The notes under the pieces were generated by a model. It ran no database searches and had not been told where the DNA came from. It saw only the letters and a list, made by a program, of their open reading frames with translations. This document shows positions 7,506-14,125 of a DNA stretch of 17,375 bases, piece after piece. Every line of letters begins with the position of its first letter. Position 1 is the stretch's first letter. The translations under genes were made by a program, and so were the position numbers. Origin of the DNA: Candidatus Aminicenantota bacterium (lineage in GTDB: Bacteria > Acidobacteriota > Aminicenantia > UBA2199); NCBI GenBank assembly GCA_020355945.1, contig CP070627.1, positions 291,950-309,324 on the forward strand, read 5' to 3'.

Positions 7506-8557
7506 AAATATTTATTGATGATACCACCCTGGATGTTTGTCCTCGCCGGCGAGTATTGGATATCAGGCGCCTGCGGCAGCATTTGCTTGACAACCGGGAT
7601 ACGATTACCGAGGATATAACGGCAGCAGACCGGGTGTATCTATTTACCTGCGGCTATAATAAACCCATGGAAGAACTCAGTATGAAAACCATCAGGCTGT
7701 ATTGGGAAAAATATGGAGACAAGTTAGTGGCAGCCGGGTGTCTTCCGCAGATGAATCTAGCCGGTGTCCGTCGCCATTTTCCCGGGACTATAATAAATAA
7801 TCAAATGCTGCGAAACCTGGAGATGCAGCCGGTGTCGTCAAAAGATATCGGCATCTCCCGGGGCTGTATGGGAAAATGTTCCTATTGCGTTGATAAAATA
7901 GCTGTGGGTAAGCTGCAAAGCCGTCCATTGCCGGCATGTGTGTCGGATCTCAGATCAGGGCTTTTAGCAGGATATCGAAGCTTCCGCATCGTCGCCGACG
8001 ACCTGGGCGCCTGGGGTCAGGATATCGGGACGGATTTTATCACTCTGCTGGAAAAACTTGTTTCAATAAAAGTAACAGAAGAACCGGTAGATTTCACATT
8101 AAAGCTCCTGGAAATCAATCCCTTTTGGCTGATTAAATACAAAGACCGCCTGCAAGTATTTAAAAGTTCCCTTTTCAAGGATGTACTGATCGGTGTGCAA
8201 TCGGCAAATGACAGAATTCTCACCATGATGAATAGGAACTATTTAATCGGAGACGTCCGTGAGATCATTGTTAAGCTAAAAGAATACAGCAGGAGGATTG
8301 GCATCCACATTATTTCCGGTTTTCCCACAGAAACTGGGCAAGAATTTATGGACAGCATACGGTTTATCGTATCAACTGGCATTGATTTCGGTTTTATATT
8401 CCAGTACAGCGATATGGAGAAGGCCCCTTCTTTCCATTATTATCCAAAGGTAATCGATGGGGAAAACCGTCTGAAACAGGCTTCTGTCATACTCAAACAG
8501 CATGGCTATAAGGTTTCCCCGGCCGGGTTGGACAAATTAAAGTTTAACTGTCCCTGA
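7502..8557 (+). CDS. MiaB/RimO-like radical SAM methylthiotransferase lacking the TRAM domain
   Basis: A 351-residue protein built like the methylthiotransferase family. The N-terminal UPF0004-like domain keeps three cysteines, C13 (DVCPRRRVLD), C50 (LFTCGYNKPMEE) and C80 (VAAGCLPQMN), that would hold the auxiliary 4Fe-4S cluster. The radical SAM core has ISRGCMGKCSYCVDKIA with C122, C126, C129, and IHIISGFPTETGQEF is the family segment normally written GFPGET. MiaB and RimO are about 430-450 residues and end in a TRAM RNA-binding domain; here the protein stops after the core. The first cysteine motif also differs from the usual G-C-x-x-N. The substrate is therefore probably not the standard tRNA or S12 target (inference). 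Start ATG 7502 is chosen over 7466 because it makes an ATGA overlap with the fusion gene. This is the last gene of the plus-strand operon. Confidence 0.8.
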   Translation: MKIFIDDTTLDVCPRRRVLDIRRLRQHLLDNRDTITEDITAADRVYLFTCGYNKPMEELSMKTIRLYWEKYGDKLVAAGCLPQMNLAGVRRHFPGTIINNQMLRNLEMQPVSSKDIGISRGCMGKCSYCVDKIAVGKLQSRPLPACVSDLRSGLLAGYRSFRIVADDLGAWGQDIGTDFITLLEKLVSIKVTEEPVDFTLKLLEINPFWLIKYKDRLQVFKSSLFKDVLIGVQSANDRILTMMNRNYLIGDVREIIVKLKEYSRRIGIHIISGFPTETGQEFMDSIRFIVSTGIDFGFIFQYSDMEKAPSFHYYPKVIDGENRLKQASVILKQHGYKVSPAGLDKLKFNCP

Positions 8558-8578
8558 TGGTTTCACTATATCCAATTT

Positions 8579-8600
8579 AATAAACTTTTTCCTGTTTATT
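8579..8600. terminator. weak AT-rich hairpin between convergent operons
   Basis: AATAAAC (8579-8585) and GTTTATT (8594-8600) pair around an eight-base loop, followed on the plus strand by TTCATTTTTT. It lies in the 56-base gap between the two converging operons, where a terminator is expected, but the stem is short and AT-only except for one pair. Confidence 0.4.
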
Positions 8601-8613
8601 CTTCATTTTTTAA

Positions 8614-9492
8614 TTATCGTAATCTATTTTTTCCGGATATTCCTGGCCACCAGGCACAGCGGCGGCACATATGACTGTCCGGGAGTGTCCCATCTTTAAA
8701 CTGCTGTCTGAACAGGCGATATGGTTTGGAATTCCAGGTGGTTTGCAGTCCATCATGAATCGAACCGAGAATGACTTCACCATCATAATCATGGCAGCAA
8801 GGAACAATCCGTCCATCCCATAAGACAACAGCAAAGTAATAAGGAAATGTGCAGTTAACCGCCATGGTGTCGGCGGCCAATACCTTTAGGCCGGGAAGTG
8901 TCCATGAATCGAATTTCTTTATATAAGCAAAGATATCATATTCCCTCCATTCTTTTAAAAAAACCTCCCATTGATGGGAATTGACTTTATAGGCAATCAT
9001 CTGGATGCGGACTTCGCAGGTGGAGTTGAGTCTTGATTTGATATTGAGAAAATTGATAATATTCTGTTTGGCCCTGGAGTAGTCTGCCTGGCTCCCCCGG
9101 ATTTGCCGAACAGTTTCTGAGTCTGTTCCATCAAGGCTGAAGGTAATTCGATCCAATCCTGCCCGCAGTAAAGCTTCAGCAAGCCTGGCTGACAAAGGCT
9201 CGGCATTACATGACAGTTGAGTAGGAACATGATGATCAGAAGCAAAAGCAATGAAAGTATGGATCTCCGGGTGCAGCAGCGATTCTCCGAAATGATGCAA
9301 TCCCAGAGGGCGAATATTTTCCTGGCAGTGTTCAACAGATTGAACACAGGCCTTAAAGGTAGCAAAATCCATCATCCCTGCAGCCCTGGCAGAAGTGGGA
9401 CGCGGGCACCCGATACAGGTATAATGACAATAATTGGTGAGCTCCACCTGCCACAATGCAGGGGGGGTATCGAGAAACGGTTTGCGCTGCAT
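8614..9492 (-). CDS. radical SAM/SPASM domain protein
   Basis: A 292-residue radical SAM enzyme with the SAM-cluster motif NYCHYTCIGCPR (C22, C26, C29), the GE motif in HHFGESLLHPE and a barrel segment ITFSLDGTDSETV. The C-terminal SPASM-type domain has C214, the pair C232/C233 in IVPCCHDYDGEVILGSI, and C276/C279 in MCRRC, for auxiliary Fe-S clusters. Members of this class modify peptides or small molecules or act in sugar and cofactor pathways. ATG 9492 is preferred to the TTG at 9504, because GGAG at 9502-9499 then lies just upstream and the start forms a TGATG overlap with the previous gene. It shares PCCHD and CRRC with the broken copy at 675-1261. The two may descend from one duplicated gene now lying on both flanks of the plus-strand operon. 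Confidence 0.88.
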   Translation of the reverse strand: MQRKPFLDTPPALWQVELTNYCHYTCIGCPRPTSARAAGMMDFATFKACVQSVEHCQENIRPLGLHHFGESLLHPEIHTFIAFASDHHVPTQLSCNAEPLSARLAEALLRAGLDRITFSLDGTDSETVRQIRGSQADYSRAKQNIINFLNIKSRLNSTCEVRIQMIAYKVNSHQWEVFLKEWREYDIFAYIKKFDSWTLPGLKVLAADTMAVNCTFPYYFAVVLWDGRIVPCCHDYDGEVILGSIHDGLQTTWNSKPYRLFRQQFKDGTLPDSHMCRRCAWWPGISGKNRLR

Positions 9493-10118
9493 CACTTTCT
9501 CCAAAATTCACCACCTATTTTTGTCTCCATTTTAGGGTTACCCGTTCTACTGAAAATCATCAGGTTATTGATAAAATAATCAAGGACATTTTGGGCGTTC
9601 CAGGATTCTCTCCATTGAGCTACCAACCTGGATTCATGGATCAAACCGAGGTCTTTAATTTTTTCTATCCAGGAGGACAACGGCTTCAGGTTTATATGAT
9701 GCCTTCCCTTTTGTCCCGGAGAAGCTGCGGTGGCAACCAGCCATTGAGCTGTGTGCCGAACCATGGTTTCCAGTAGTACTGTTTCTGCTTCTTCGGGAAG
9801 ATGTTCAATGACTTCAAGACACAGCACCACATCAAAGGTTTGCTGTAAATCCAACGGCCGGGTGAGATCAGCATGGATAAATCGAACCCCTGGATCGGTA
9901 AAATCTGCCGCGCAAATGGAACCGTCAACCACTGTGACTTTACATCCATATCCAGCGAGAAAGTTTGCATGGGTGCAGGGACCTGCGCCAAGGTCCAGGG
10001 CTGATGAAGGTCGTAACCCGGTAAACATCGTATCAGTCATCACCCTGGCAGAGGTACGTTCCATTGCATCTACCCGCTGCATCCAATCAAAAGTATAAAT
10101 GTCCTCCAGTGGCATCAT
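9492..10118 (-). CDS. class I SAM-dependent methyltransferase
   Basis: A 208-residue cytoplasmic methyltransferase. Motif I is SALDLGAGPCTHANFL (39-54), the acidic SAM contact is D65 in VTVVDG, motif II is HADLTRPLD (82-90) and LCLEVIEHLPEEAE (99-112) is the very typical EVIEHL segment of Methyltransf_11/23 members. The start has a second ATG one codon later; the ribosome site is weak (AAAG). It overlaps the following radical SAM gene as TGATG, so both proteins are probably made together, and the methyltransferase may act on the product of that enzyme (inference). Upstream, 15 bases away, lies a PHP-domain stub. Acceptor unknown. Confidence 0.88.
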   Translation of the reverse strand: MMPLEDIYTFDWMQRVDAMERTSARVMTDTMFTGLRPSSALDLGAGPCTHANFLAGYGCKVTVVDGSICAADFTDPGVRFIHADLTRPLDLQQTFDVVLCLEVIEHLPEEAETVLLETMVRHTAQWLVATAASPGQKGRHHINLKPLSSWIEKIKDLGLIHESRLVAQWRESWNAQNVLDYFINNLMIFSRTGNPKMETKIGGEFWRK

Positions 10119-10133
10119 CTTTGCTGACGGTTA

Positions 10134-10331
10134 TTATGAATCGTTTGCCGAAACCGGTTTAATCATACGATCAATGAGTGGTGTATGGTCTGAAACCCCT
10201 AGCCAGGGTTTGGTTTTCATCCACCTTAAGGCATACTGAACCAGTTCTTCAATGGTATGCCAGCCGTCACTGAAATCCCAGGTATGAAGATGAATATCAT
10301 GGTTACGTTTCACGATTTCATCGGCATTCAT
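10134..10331 (-). pseudogene. N-terminal stub of a PHP-domain phosphoesterase
   Basis: A 65-codon frame. RNHDIHLHTWDFSDGWHT followed by IEELVQYAL and LGVSDHTP is the beginning of the PHP fold: HxH metal ligands, DG, the E-E-L helix and the DH motif. The family needs at least 200 residues, with further His, Glu and Asp ligands that are absent here, so this piece should not form the full trinuclear metal site. It starts nine bases after the large radical SAM gene and ends 15 bases before the methyltransferase. It keeps an intact start, in-operon spacing and an N-terminus in good order, but the rest has been deleted. It might also be a retained small domain. Confidence 0.65.
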
Positions 10332-10340
10332 GGCTTTTCT

Positions 10341-11558
10341 TCACGAAACCTTCTGATCAGGAATCTTTGCCAATTTCCGGGCAAAACAGTTGTTCAAATC
10401 GATAACTCTTCGGGTACAGTAGTTTTTACAAATACCCGGATTCAAGTCCAGATAATTCATAGAAAAGACACGGTCATGAATGGCAGTGAAGTTGGAATCA
10501 GAAGGTTTTGGTTGGGAAAGGGGCTTGCCGCCTGCACGCCTTCCCCATAGACAGGTGTAGGGCAGCCTTCGAGGATCGATCACAATTTGCCCTTTCATCA
10601 CATAACATTCCTTAGCAATAGTGGGTTGATAATAATATCCCTGGGAAGCCAGTTCGATTTCTTTCTCACTGCGTCCAAACAGATAAGCATTCTCACACAG
10701 CCAGGGTAACTTATAACGCTTACCCAGTTCCTGGATTCCCGGTACGATTTCACGGTTAAAGCGAAGAATTTTTTCAGGTGTAAAAAATTGGTCTGAAGCA
10801 AACCGGATCGGAATAAGATGAATGTCATCTACCCCCAGTTCTGCCATGAATTTTAAATCCTTCAGCAGATTTTTCTCATTTGAGTCTGAAAGCACTTTAT
10901 TGATAAAAATTCCAGCCTTGAGTTTGCCCTTTTCCCGTGCATTCAGCAGGGAATCCAGGAAATTCACAACCCGGTACCAGGTGGAAGGGTCGTACTGAAA
11001 ACGGTCATTTTCCTCAGGCTCCGCACCATCTAAGGACACCCGGAATTTAATCGGTGAGGCATCGAACAGACGCGACAAATAACACGGGTCCATCAGGTTC
11101 CTGGTTGTACCGTTTGTTCCCACTGTACATACCATACCAACGGATGCTGCTGTATTTAATATACGGGGAAGTTCGTTGATCACAGTTGGTTCTCCCAGCC
11201 CCATGATATCCAGGAATATCGCTCCCTGCTGCTGCGCCTCCACAATGCTGTGCAGCAGCCAATCCATATCTATCGTTTGAATGGTTTCCTGTTTTCGTGG
11301 GCAATAAGAACACTGTATATTACACAAGTCGGTAACAAAAACACTCAACCGGCGCAAAGGAGGCTTTGACTGCATACACATAGATTTAAAGCTTTCATAA
11401 GCAATAATATCAATATAATCCCAATAATCACAAAGATTAATCTCAGGTTTTGTTTCCAGTAATACATCACCGTTGAGGAAATCTTCCAATGAGGGGGTTA
11501 TTTGACTATATGACTCTTTCCTACAGTATATTATCCCTGGGTACGGATGAAATTTCAT
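10341..11558 (-). CDS. radical SAM protein with cysteine-rich SPASM-like C-terminus and N-terminal extension
   Basis: A 405-residue enzyme. Residues 1-67 are an extension of no family I know. The radical SAM core begins with LSVFVTDLCNIQCSYCPRK (C79, C83, C86), then IMGLGEPTVINE (the GE motif) and FRVSLDGAEPEEN. The C-terminal region has C318, C336 (PYTCLWGR), C377, C381 (ICKNYC) and C391, a SPASM-like set for one or two auxiliary clusters, spaced differently from the other SPASM proteins here. The ATG at 11558 has no Shine-Dalgarno; instead a promoter ends only five bases upstream, so translation is probably leaderless. It leads the minus-strand operon (PHP stub, methyltransferase, second radical SAM enzyme). 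Substrate unknown. Confidence 0.85.
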   Translation of the reverse strand: MKFHPYPGIIYCRKESYSQITPSLEDFLNGDVLLETKPEINLCDYWDYIDIIAYESFKSMCMQSKPPLRRLSVFVTDLCNIQCSYCPRKQETIQTIDMDWLLHSIVEAQQQGAIFLDIMGLGEPTVINELPRILNTAASVGMVCTVGTNGTTRNLMDPCYLSRLFDASPIKFRVSLDGAEPEENDRFQYDPSTWYRVVNFLDSLLNAREKGKLKAGIFINKVLSDSNEKNLLKDLKFMAELGVDDIHLIPIRFASDQFFTPEKILRFNREIVPGIQELGKRYKLPWLCENAYLFGRSEKEIELASQGYYYQPTIAKECYVMKGQIVIDPRRLPYTCLWGRRAGGKPLSQPKPSDSNFTAIHDRVFSMNYLDLNPGICKNYCTRRVIDLNNCFARKLAKIPDQKVS

Positions 11559-11563
11559 AGTTC

Positions 11564-11592
11564 AATTTAATATATTCTAAAGGGAATGTCAA
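11564..11592 (-). promoter_or_regulatory. sigma-70 type promoter of the minus-strand operon, leaderless
   Basis: On the minus strand TTGACA (11592-11587), a 17-base spacer and TAAATT (11569-11564, 4 of 6 consensus) end five bases before ATG 11558. Transcription should start at or within a base or two of the start codon. Confidence 0.6.
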
Positions 11593-11606
11593 GGAATTTT
11601 TTAGTT

Positions 11607-11870
11607 TTACTTTGATTTTTTTTTGCCTCCGGCAGGCAGCCTGCGGCGTGCCAAATCCATGGCCAACTTTTTTAGAATTAGGCGGAGCTCGTTGTGAGTT
11701 GCGGGAGTAAGATGCGAAACCGCCCCTAAAACAACCTGTAACCTGCACATGCCACCTAATATGCAAAAGGGTTCTTGGCCGCCGGAGGCAATTTTAAATA
11801 TTCTACAAAGTTCTTTCAAGTGCTCCGTCCGGCACACATCTCTAAAAGATAAATTAAGTTCTTGATTCAC
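11607..11870 (-). CDS. small hypothetical protein
   Basis: An 87-residue protein of no family I recognise. I start it at GTG 11870 because AGGAG (11883-11879) sits eight bases upstream; the frame is open further, to a TTG at 11897. The N-terminal part (NQELNLSFRDVCRTEHLKEL) and the middle (ATHNELRLILKKLAMDLARR) look helical. The last ten residues, RLPAGGKKKS and K, are encoded by a copy of the GC-rich dispersed repeat with an A-run, so the 3' end seems to have been altered by that repeat. The good ribosome site argues for a real gene; no partner is evident. It reads away from the MntA gene and toward the minus-strand operon promoter. Confidence 0.45.
   Translation of the reverse strand: MNQELNLSFRDVCRTEHLKELCRIFKIASGGQEPFCILGGMCRLQVVLGAVSHLTPATHNELRLILKKLAMDLARRRLPAGGKKKSK
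11775..11791 (+). repeat. dispersed GC-rich repeat, copy 1
   Basis: TTGGCCGCCGGAGGCAA, inside the small gene at 11607-11870. Related copies lie at 11971-11990 and 14021-14040, and a partial one in reverse orientation at about 11626-11637 (GCCGGAGGCAAA on the minus strand). Confidence 0.5.
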
Positions 11871-11970
11871 TTTCACGTCTCCTTTTATGCGCCTCAAAGC
11901 ATTAAATTCTCAGATATCTTTAAATTTATACATATTTATTTAAGTCTACAGCATTGCCATGTCATGGGGT

Positions 11971-11990
11971 CCCCTGGTTGCCGAAGGCAA
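11971..11990 (+). repeat. dispersed GC-rich repeat, copy 2
   Basis: CCCCTGGTTGCCGAAGGCAA matches 17 of 20 bases with 14021-14040 and is followed by an A-run, as that copy nearly is. It lies between the divergent small gene and mntA. Confidence 0.5.
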
Positions 11991-12007
11991 AAAAGGCATT
12001 TCTGCTA

Positions 12008-12035
12008 TTGAAAAAAAGGTAAAATTAGCTATAAT
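12008..12035 (+). promoter_or_regulatory. promoter of the mntA/hepT pair
   Basis: TTGAAA (12008-12013), 16-base spacer and TATAAT (12030-12035). The expected transcription start near 12042 is followed by AAGGAA (12043-12048) and ATG 12055. A second TATAAT at 12036 lacks a spaced -35. Confidence 0.6.
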
Positions 12036-12054
12036 TATAATGAAGGAAACAGAA

Positions 12055-12348
12055 ATGACCGGTTTGAATGAAATAAAAACGAAATTATCCGCCCACAAAG
12101 GTGAGTTAAGAAGACGATATAAAGTAAAAGAAATTGGAATTTTCGGCTCCTATGCAAGGGAAGACCAGAAAGAGAACAGCTACATCGACATACTGGTAAC
12201 CTTTGAGAAAACCCCTGGTTTGCTTAAATTCCTTGAGTTGGAAAACCATTTATCCGATCTCCTGGGAATCGATGTAGACCTGGTGAGAAAAGAAGCTGTA
12301 CGAAAAGAGTTGAAAGATACGATATTAAAAAATACTGTTATATTATGA
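12055..12348 (+). CDS. mntA: MntA-like minimal nucleotidyltransferase (antitoxin), altered active site
   Basis: A 97-residue protein of the MNT family. In MntA/HepT systems this partner adenylylates the HEPN RNase toxin and silences it. The nucleotide-binding GIFGSYARE (28-36) is intact. The metal site normally reads S-D-x-D, but here it is NSYIDILV (41-48): the first aspartate is Y43, only D45 remains, and the third ligand is probably D75 in GIDVDLV. TAC for GAC is a one-base change. Catalysis is therefore probably lost. I choose ATG 12055 (AAGGAA seven bases upstream) over the longer frame from 11959, whose first part is the dispersed repeat. It overlaps the next gene by ATGA, as in normal operons of this family. 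Confidence 0.8.
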   Translation: MTGLNEIKTKLSAHKGELRRRYKVKEIGIFGSYAREDQKENSYIDILVTFEKTPGLLKFLELENHLSDLLGIDVDLVRKEAVRKELKDTILKNTVIL

Positions 12349-12518
12349 AAAAACGAAGCCTCAGTCTTTATACCAAAGATATCCTGGACAGTATTGAGAA
12401 GATTGAGCGAAAAATGGGGCGGGGCGTGCAAACGAGCAAACGTCATGGTATTGATATCACAAAGGGCAACAAATCTCAAGACCCGAATGAAATTTTAATA
12501 GCCGCCAAAAAGGATTGA
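12345..12518 (+). pseudogene. hepT: truncated HepT-like HEPN toxin
   Basis: A 57-codon frame starting in ATGA overlap with mntA. The first 22 residues, KKRSLSLYTKDILDSIEKIE, match the first helix of HepT/HEPN toxins (R-x-x-x-x-Y-L-x-D-I-L-x-x-I-x-x-I). Afterwards the sequence (GRGVQTSKRHGIDITKGNKS...) is unlike the family, and the R-x4-6-H RNase motif of the C-terminal half is missing. HepT is normally about 110 residues. The 3' half was evidently lost and replaced, so no toxin is expected. Confidence 0.65.
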
Positions 12519-12525
12519 ATTTAAA

Positions 12526-13809
12526 ATGATGAAAACTAAAAAACTGAAACCGCAGCAAATAGCGGACGAACTTAACAAAAAAACTGTTGATTTATTAAAA
12601 AACCAAATTATTACCGATACCAGTCCGGGTACGATCGTAAAGGACTTTAATATACTGCTGGATTTTATCGCTTCTCAGAAAGTACAGGTAACTCCCGAAA
12701 TTAATCTTCTGGGTATGAAATATTTATTTACATTGAATGAGAAGTTGTCCAAACCTGTAAAAGTAAGCCTGAAACGACCACAACAGCATGCTTTTCCCAA
12801 TATAAACGGTCTTTATCTTTTATTACGTGCTTCAGGATTCGGTAAAATTATTAAAGAAGGAAGCAAAAATTATCTCATCCTGGATAATAAAATGATTAAT
12901 AACTGGAAACATCTTAATCATACGGAACAGTATTTCAGTTTGATGAAAATATGGCTGTTTTATTGCGATCCTGAAATAATAAGAGAGAGATGTTTCGGAA
13001 CATTTAATATGGGTAGATGCATAACGTTTATTCTTGAGCATTTGAAACGAAAACTAGTAGTAAATAAAGAGAATGAGGATGATGCAAGAATATTACTGGA
13101 GATACTGGAGAGTAGTATAGGTTTGTATAATGTAGTATTAGCGGAGTTATTCGGCCTGATCAAAGTGGAAAAAAAAGAACCTTCACAGGATAAGGGGATA
13201 AAAATTTCTCGTGTTGAACGTACCCCTTTCGGACTGGCTGCTGCTAAATTAATGCAAAAGATCTGGAAAAATGAAGTTTACGATTTTTTTATTTATGCCA
13301 TAAATGATTGTGAAATCGAATTCAAGCAGTGGCAGGCGTATTTCCGGCTGTTCTTTCCCGAACTTAAAAAGGACTTAAGTCTCCCGGAAATTGAATATAT
13401 TGAAGGTCTGTATGTTTTTAAAATTTCATTAGGTAATGTATGGCGTGAGATTTCAATCACCTCCCAATATGACCTGGATTCTTTATGCACTTTTATCCTG
13501 GACATATTTGATTTTGATTATGACCATTTATATTCAGTGAAAGTAAAAAATACTTTTGGGGGATTTACAGAATATTGCCACCCTGCGATGGATGCAGTTT
13601 GCTATACTAATGAAATAGCAATAGGTGAGCTGGGACTTCAGGAAGGTGGTTCAATGAAATTTATTTATGATTTTAGGGATTGGTGGGAATTTGAAATTCT
13701 TTTAAAAGAAATCAGGGAAATAAAAAATAAAGATGCAGAACCTGAATTGCTAAAGAAACACGGTACCCCGCCAGAACAGTACCCTTCTGAAGATGATTGG
13801 GATGATTAA
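12526..13809 (+). CDS. pRiA4b ORF-3 family protein
   Basis: A 427-residue protein. The C-terminal 315-426 has the pRiA4b ORF-3 (PF07929-type) pattern: DLDSLCTFILDIFDFDYDHL, then KFIYDFRDWWEFEILLKEI where the family has Y-D-F-G-D-x-W-x-H, and KKHGTPPEQYPSEDDWDD where it has PPEDxGG. Two usual positions differ (R384 for G, E388 for H). Residues 85-145 (RPQQHAFPNINGLYLLLRAS..., WKHLNHTEQYFSLMKIWL) match the N-terminal region that I recall from long members of this family. The biochemical role of the family is unknown; it often travels with mobile elements. Start ATG 12526, with an alternative one codon later; AAGGA lies 12 bases upstream. Codon use is AT-richer than in the glycan operon. It is followed by a repeat-rich gap. 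Confidence 0.75.
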   Translation: MMKTKKLKPQQIADELNKKTVDLLKNQIITDTSPGTIVKDFNILLDFIASQKVQVTPEINLLGMKYLFTLNEKLSKPVKVSLKRPQQHAFPNINGLYLLLRASGFGKIIKEGSKNYLILDNKMINNWKHLNHTEQYFSLMKIWLFYCDPEIIRERCFGTFNMGRCITFILEHLKRKLVVNKENEDDARILLEILESSIGLYNVVLAELFGLIKVEKKEPSQDKGIKISRVERTPFGLAAAKLMQKIWKNEVYDFFIYAINDCEIEFKQWQAYFRLFFPELKKDLSLPEIEYIEGLYVFKISLGNVWREISITSQYDLDSLCTFILDIFDFDYDHLYSVKVKNTFGGFTEYCHPAMDAVCYTNEIAIGELGLQEGGSMKFIYDFRDWWEFEILLKEIREIKNKDAEPELLKKHGTPPEQYPSEDDWDD

Positions 13810-13878
13810 ATTCTCATTTTTGCCTGACCTCAAATTCCATTGAATTCTCGGACAGACTCAAACTTTTTGTCCAGGTAG

Positions 13879-13897
13879 GGGCGGGGTCTCCCCGCCC
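13879..13897. repeat. GC-rich perfect hairpin
   Basis: GGGCGGGG and CCCCGCCC pair perfectly around TCT. No T-run follows on the plus strand, so it is more likely a REP/MITE-like repeat than an intrinsic terminator, although it lies 70 bases past the end of the pRiA4b ORF-3-like gene. Confidence 0.6.
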
Positions 13898-13964
13898 GTA
13901 AATGTTGAACAATGAACATTAAAAAACAAATATACCGCCGAAGGGCATGCGAATTCCAATGAGA

Positions 13965-14013
13965 TTCAAATCCTTCAAATCCTTTGCCTGGCACCAAATC
14001 CTGGCACCAAATC
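13965..14013 (+). repeat. two adjacent tandem direct repeats
   Basis: TTCAAATCC occurs twice in tandem (13965-13973, 13974-13982), and CTGGCACCAAATC twice in tandem (13988-14000, 14001-14013), all exact. Confidence 0.8.
13984..13995 (+). repeat. left copy of 12-base inverted repeat
   Basis: TTGCCTGGCACC is the exact reverse complement of GGTGCCAGGCAA at 14925-14936. The pair encloses the LRR/Ig-like pseudogene. Confidence 0.6.
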
Positions 14014-14020
14014 CCATACC

Positions 14021-14040
14021 CCCCTGGCCGCCGGAGGCAA
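14021..14040 (+). repeat. dispersed GC-rich repeat, copy 3
   Basis: CCCCTGGCCGCCGGAGGCAA, followed by an A-rich run, related to copies at 11775-11791 and 11971-11990. Confidence 0.5.
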
Positions 14041-14055
14041 AGAAAAAAAATTTTA

Positions 14056-14084
14056 TTGACAAAATTGGAGATATGAGGCAAAAT
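14056..14084 (+). promoter_or_regulatory. possible promoter of the LRR pseudogene
   Basis: TTGACA (14056-14061), 17-base spacer and CAAAAT (14079-14084, 4 of 6). A second -10-like TATAAT at 14124-14129 has no good -35. Confidence 0.35.
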
Positions 14085-14099
14085 AGAAAATATAGGTTT

Positions 14100-14125
14100 T
14101 AAAATGTTTGATTATAAACATTTTA
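14100..14125. promoter_or_regulatory. 10-base inverted repeat, operator-like
   Basis: TAAAATGTTT and AAACATTTTA are perfect arms around GATTAT. The right arm touches the TATAAT at 14124-14129, so it could be a repressor site or a leader hairpin. No regulator gene is nearby. Confidence 0.4.

Noticed and set aside
8997..9579. Several 95-122 codon frames on both strands over the radical SAM gene
   Set aside because: Shadows of the 8614-9492 gene, whose motifs are clear.
11959..12054. Longer N-terminus for the MntA-like protein
   Set aside because: Encoded by the dispersed repeat and the promoter itself; ATG 12055 has the ribosome site.
13879..13897. GC hairpin considered as an intrinsic terminator
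   Set aside because: No T-run on the plus strand after the right arm; better explained as a dispersed hairpin repeat.
13965..14013. Tandem repeats considered as a CRISPR remnant
   Set aside because: Units of 9 and 13 bases are directly adjacent with no spacers and there are no cas genes.
13830..14081. 83-codon minus-strand frame
   Set aside because: Translates only the GC hairpin and tandem repeats; no ribosome site and no family resemblance.
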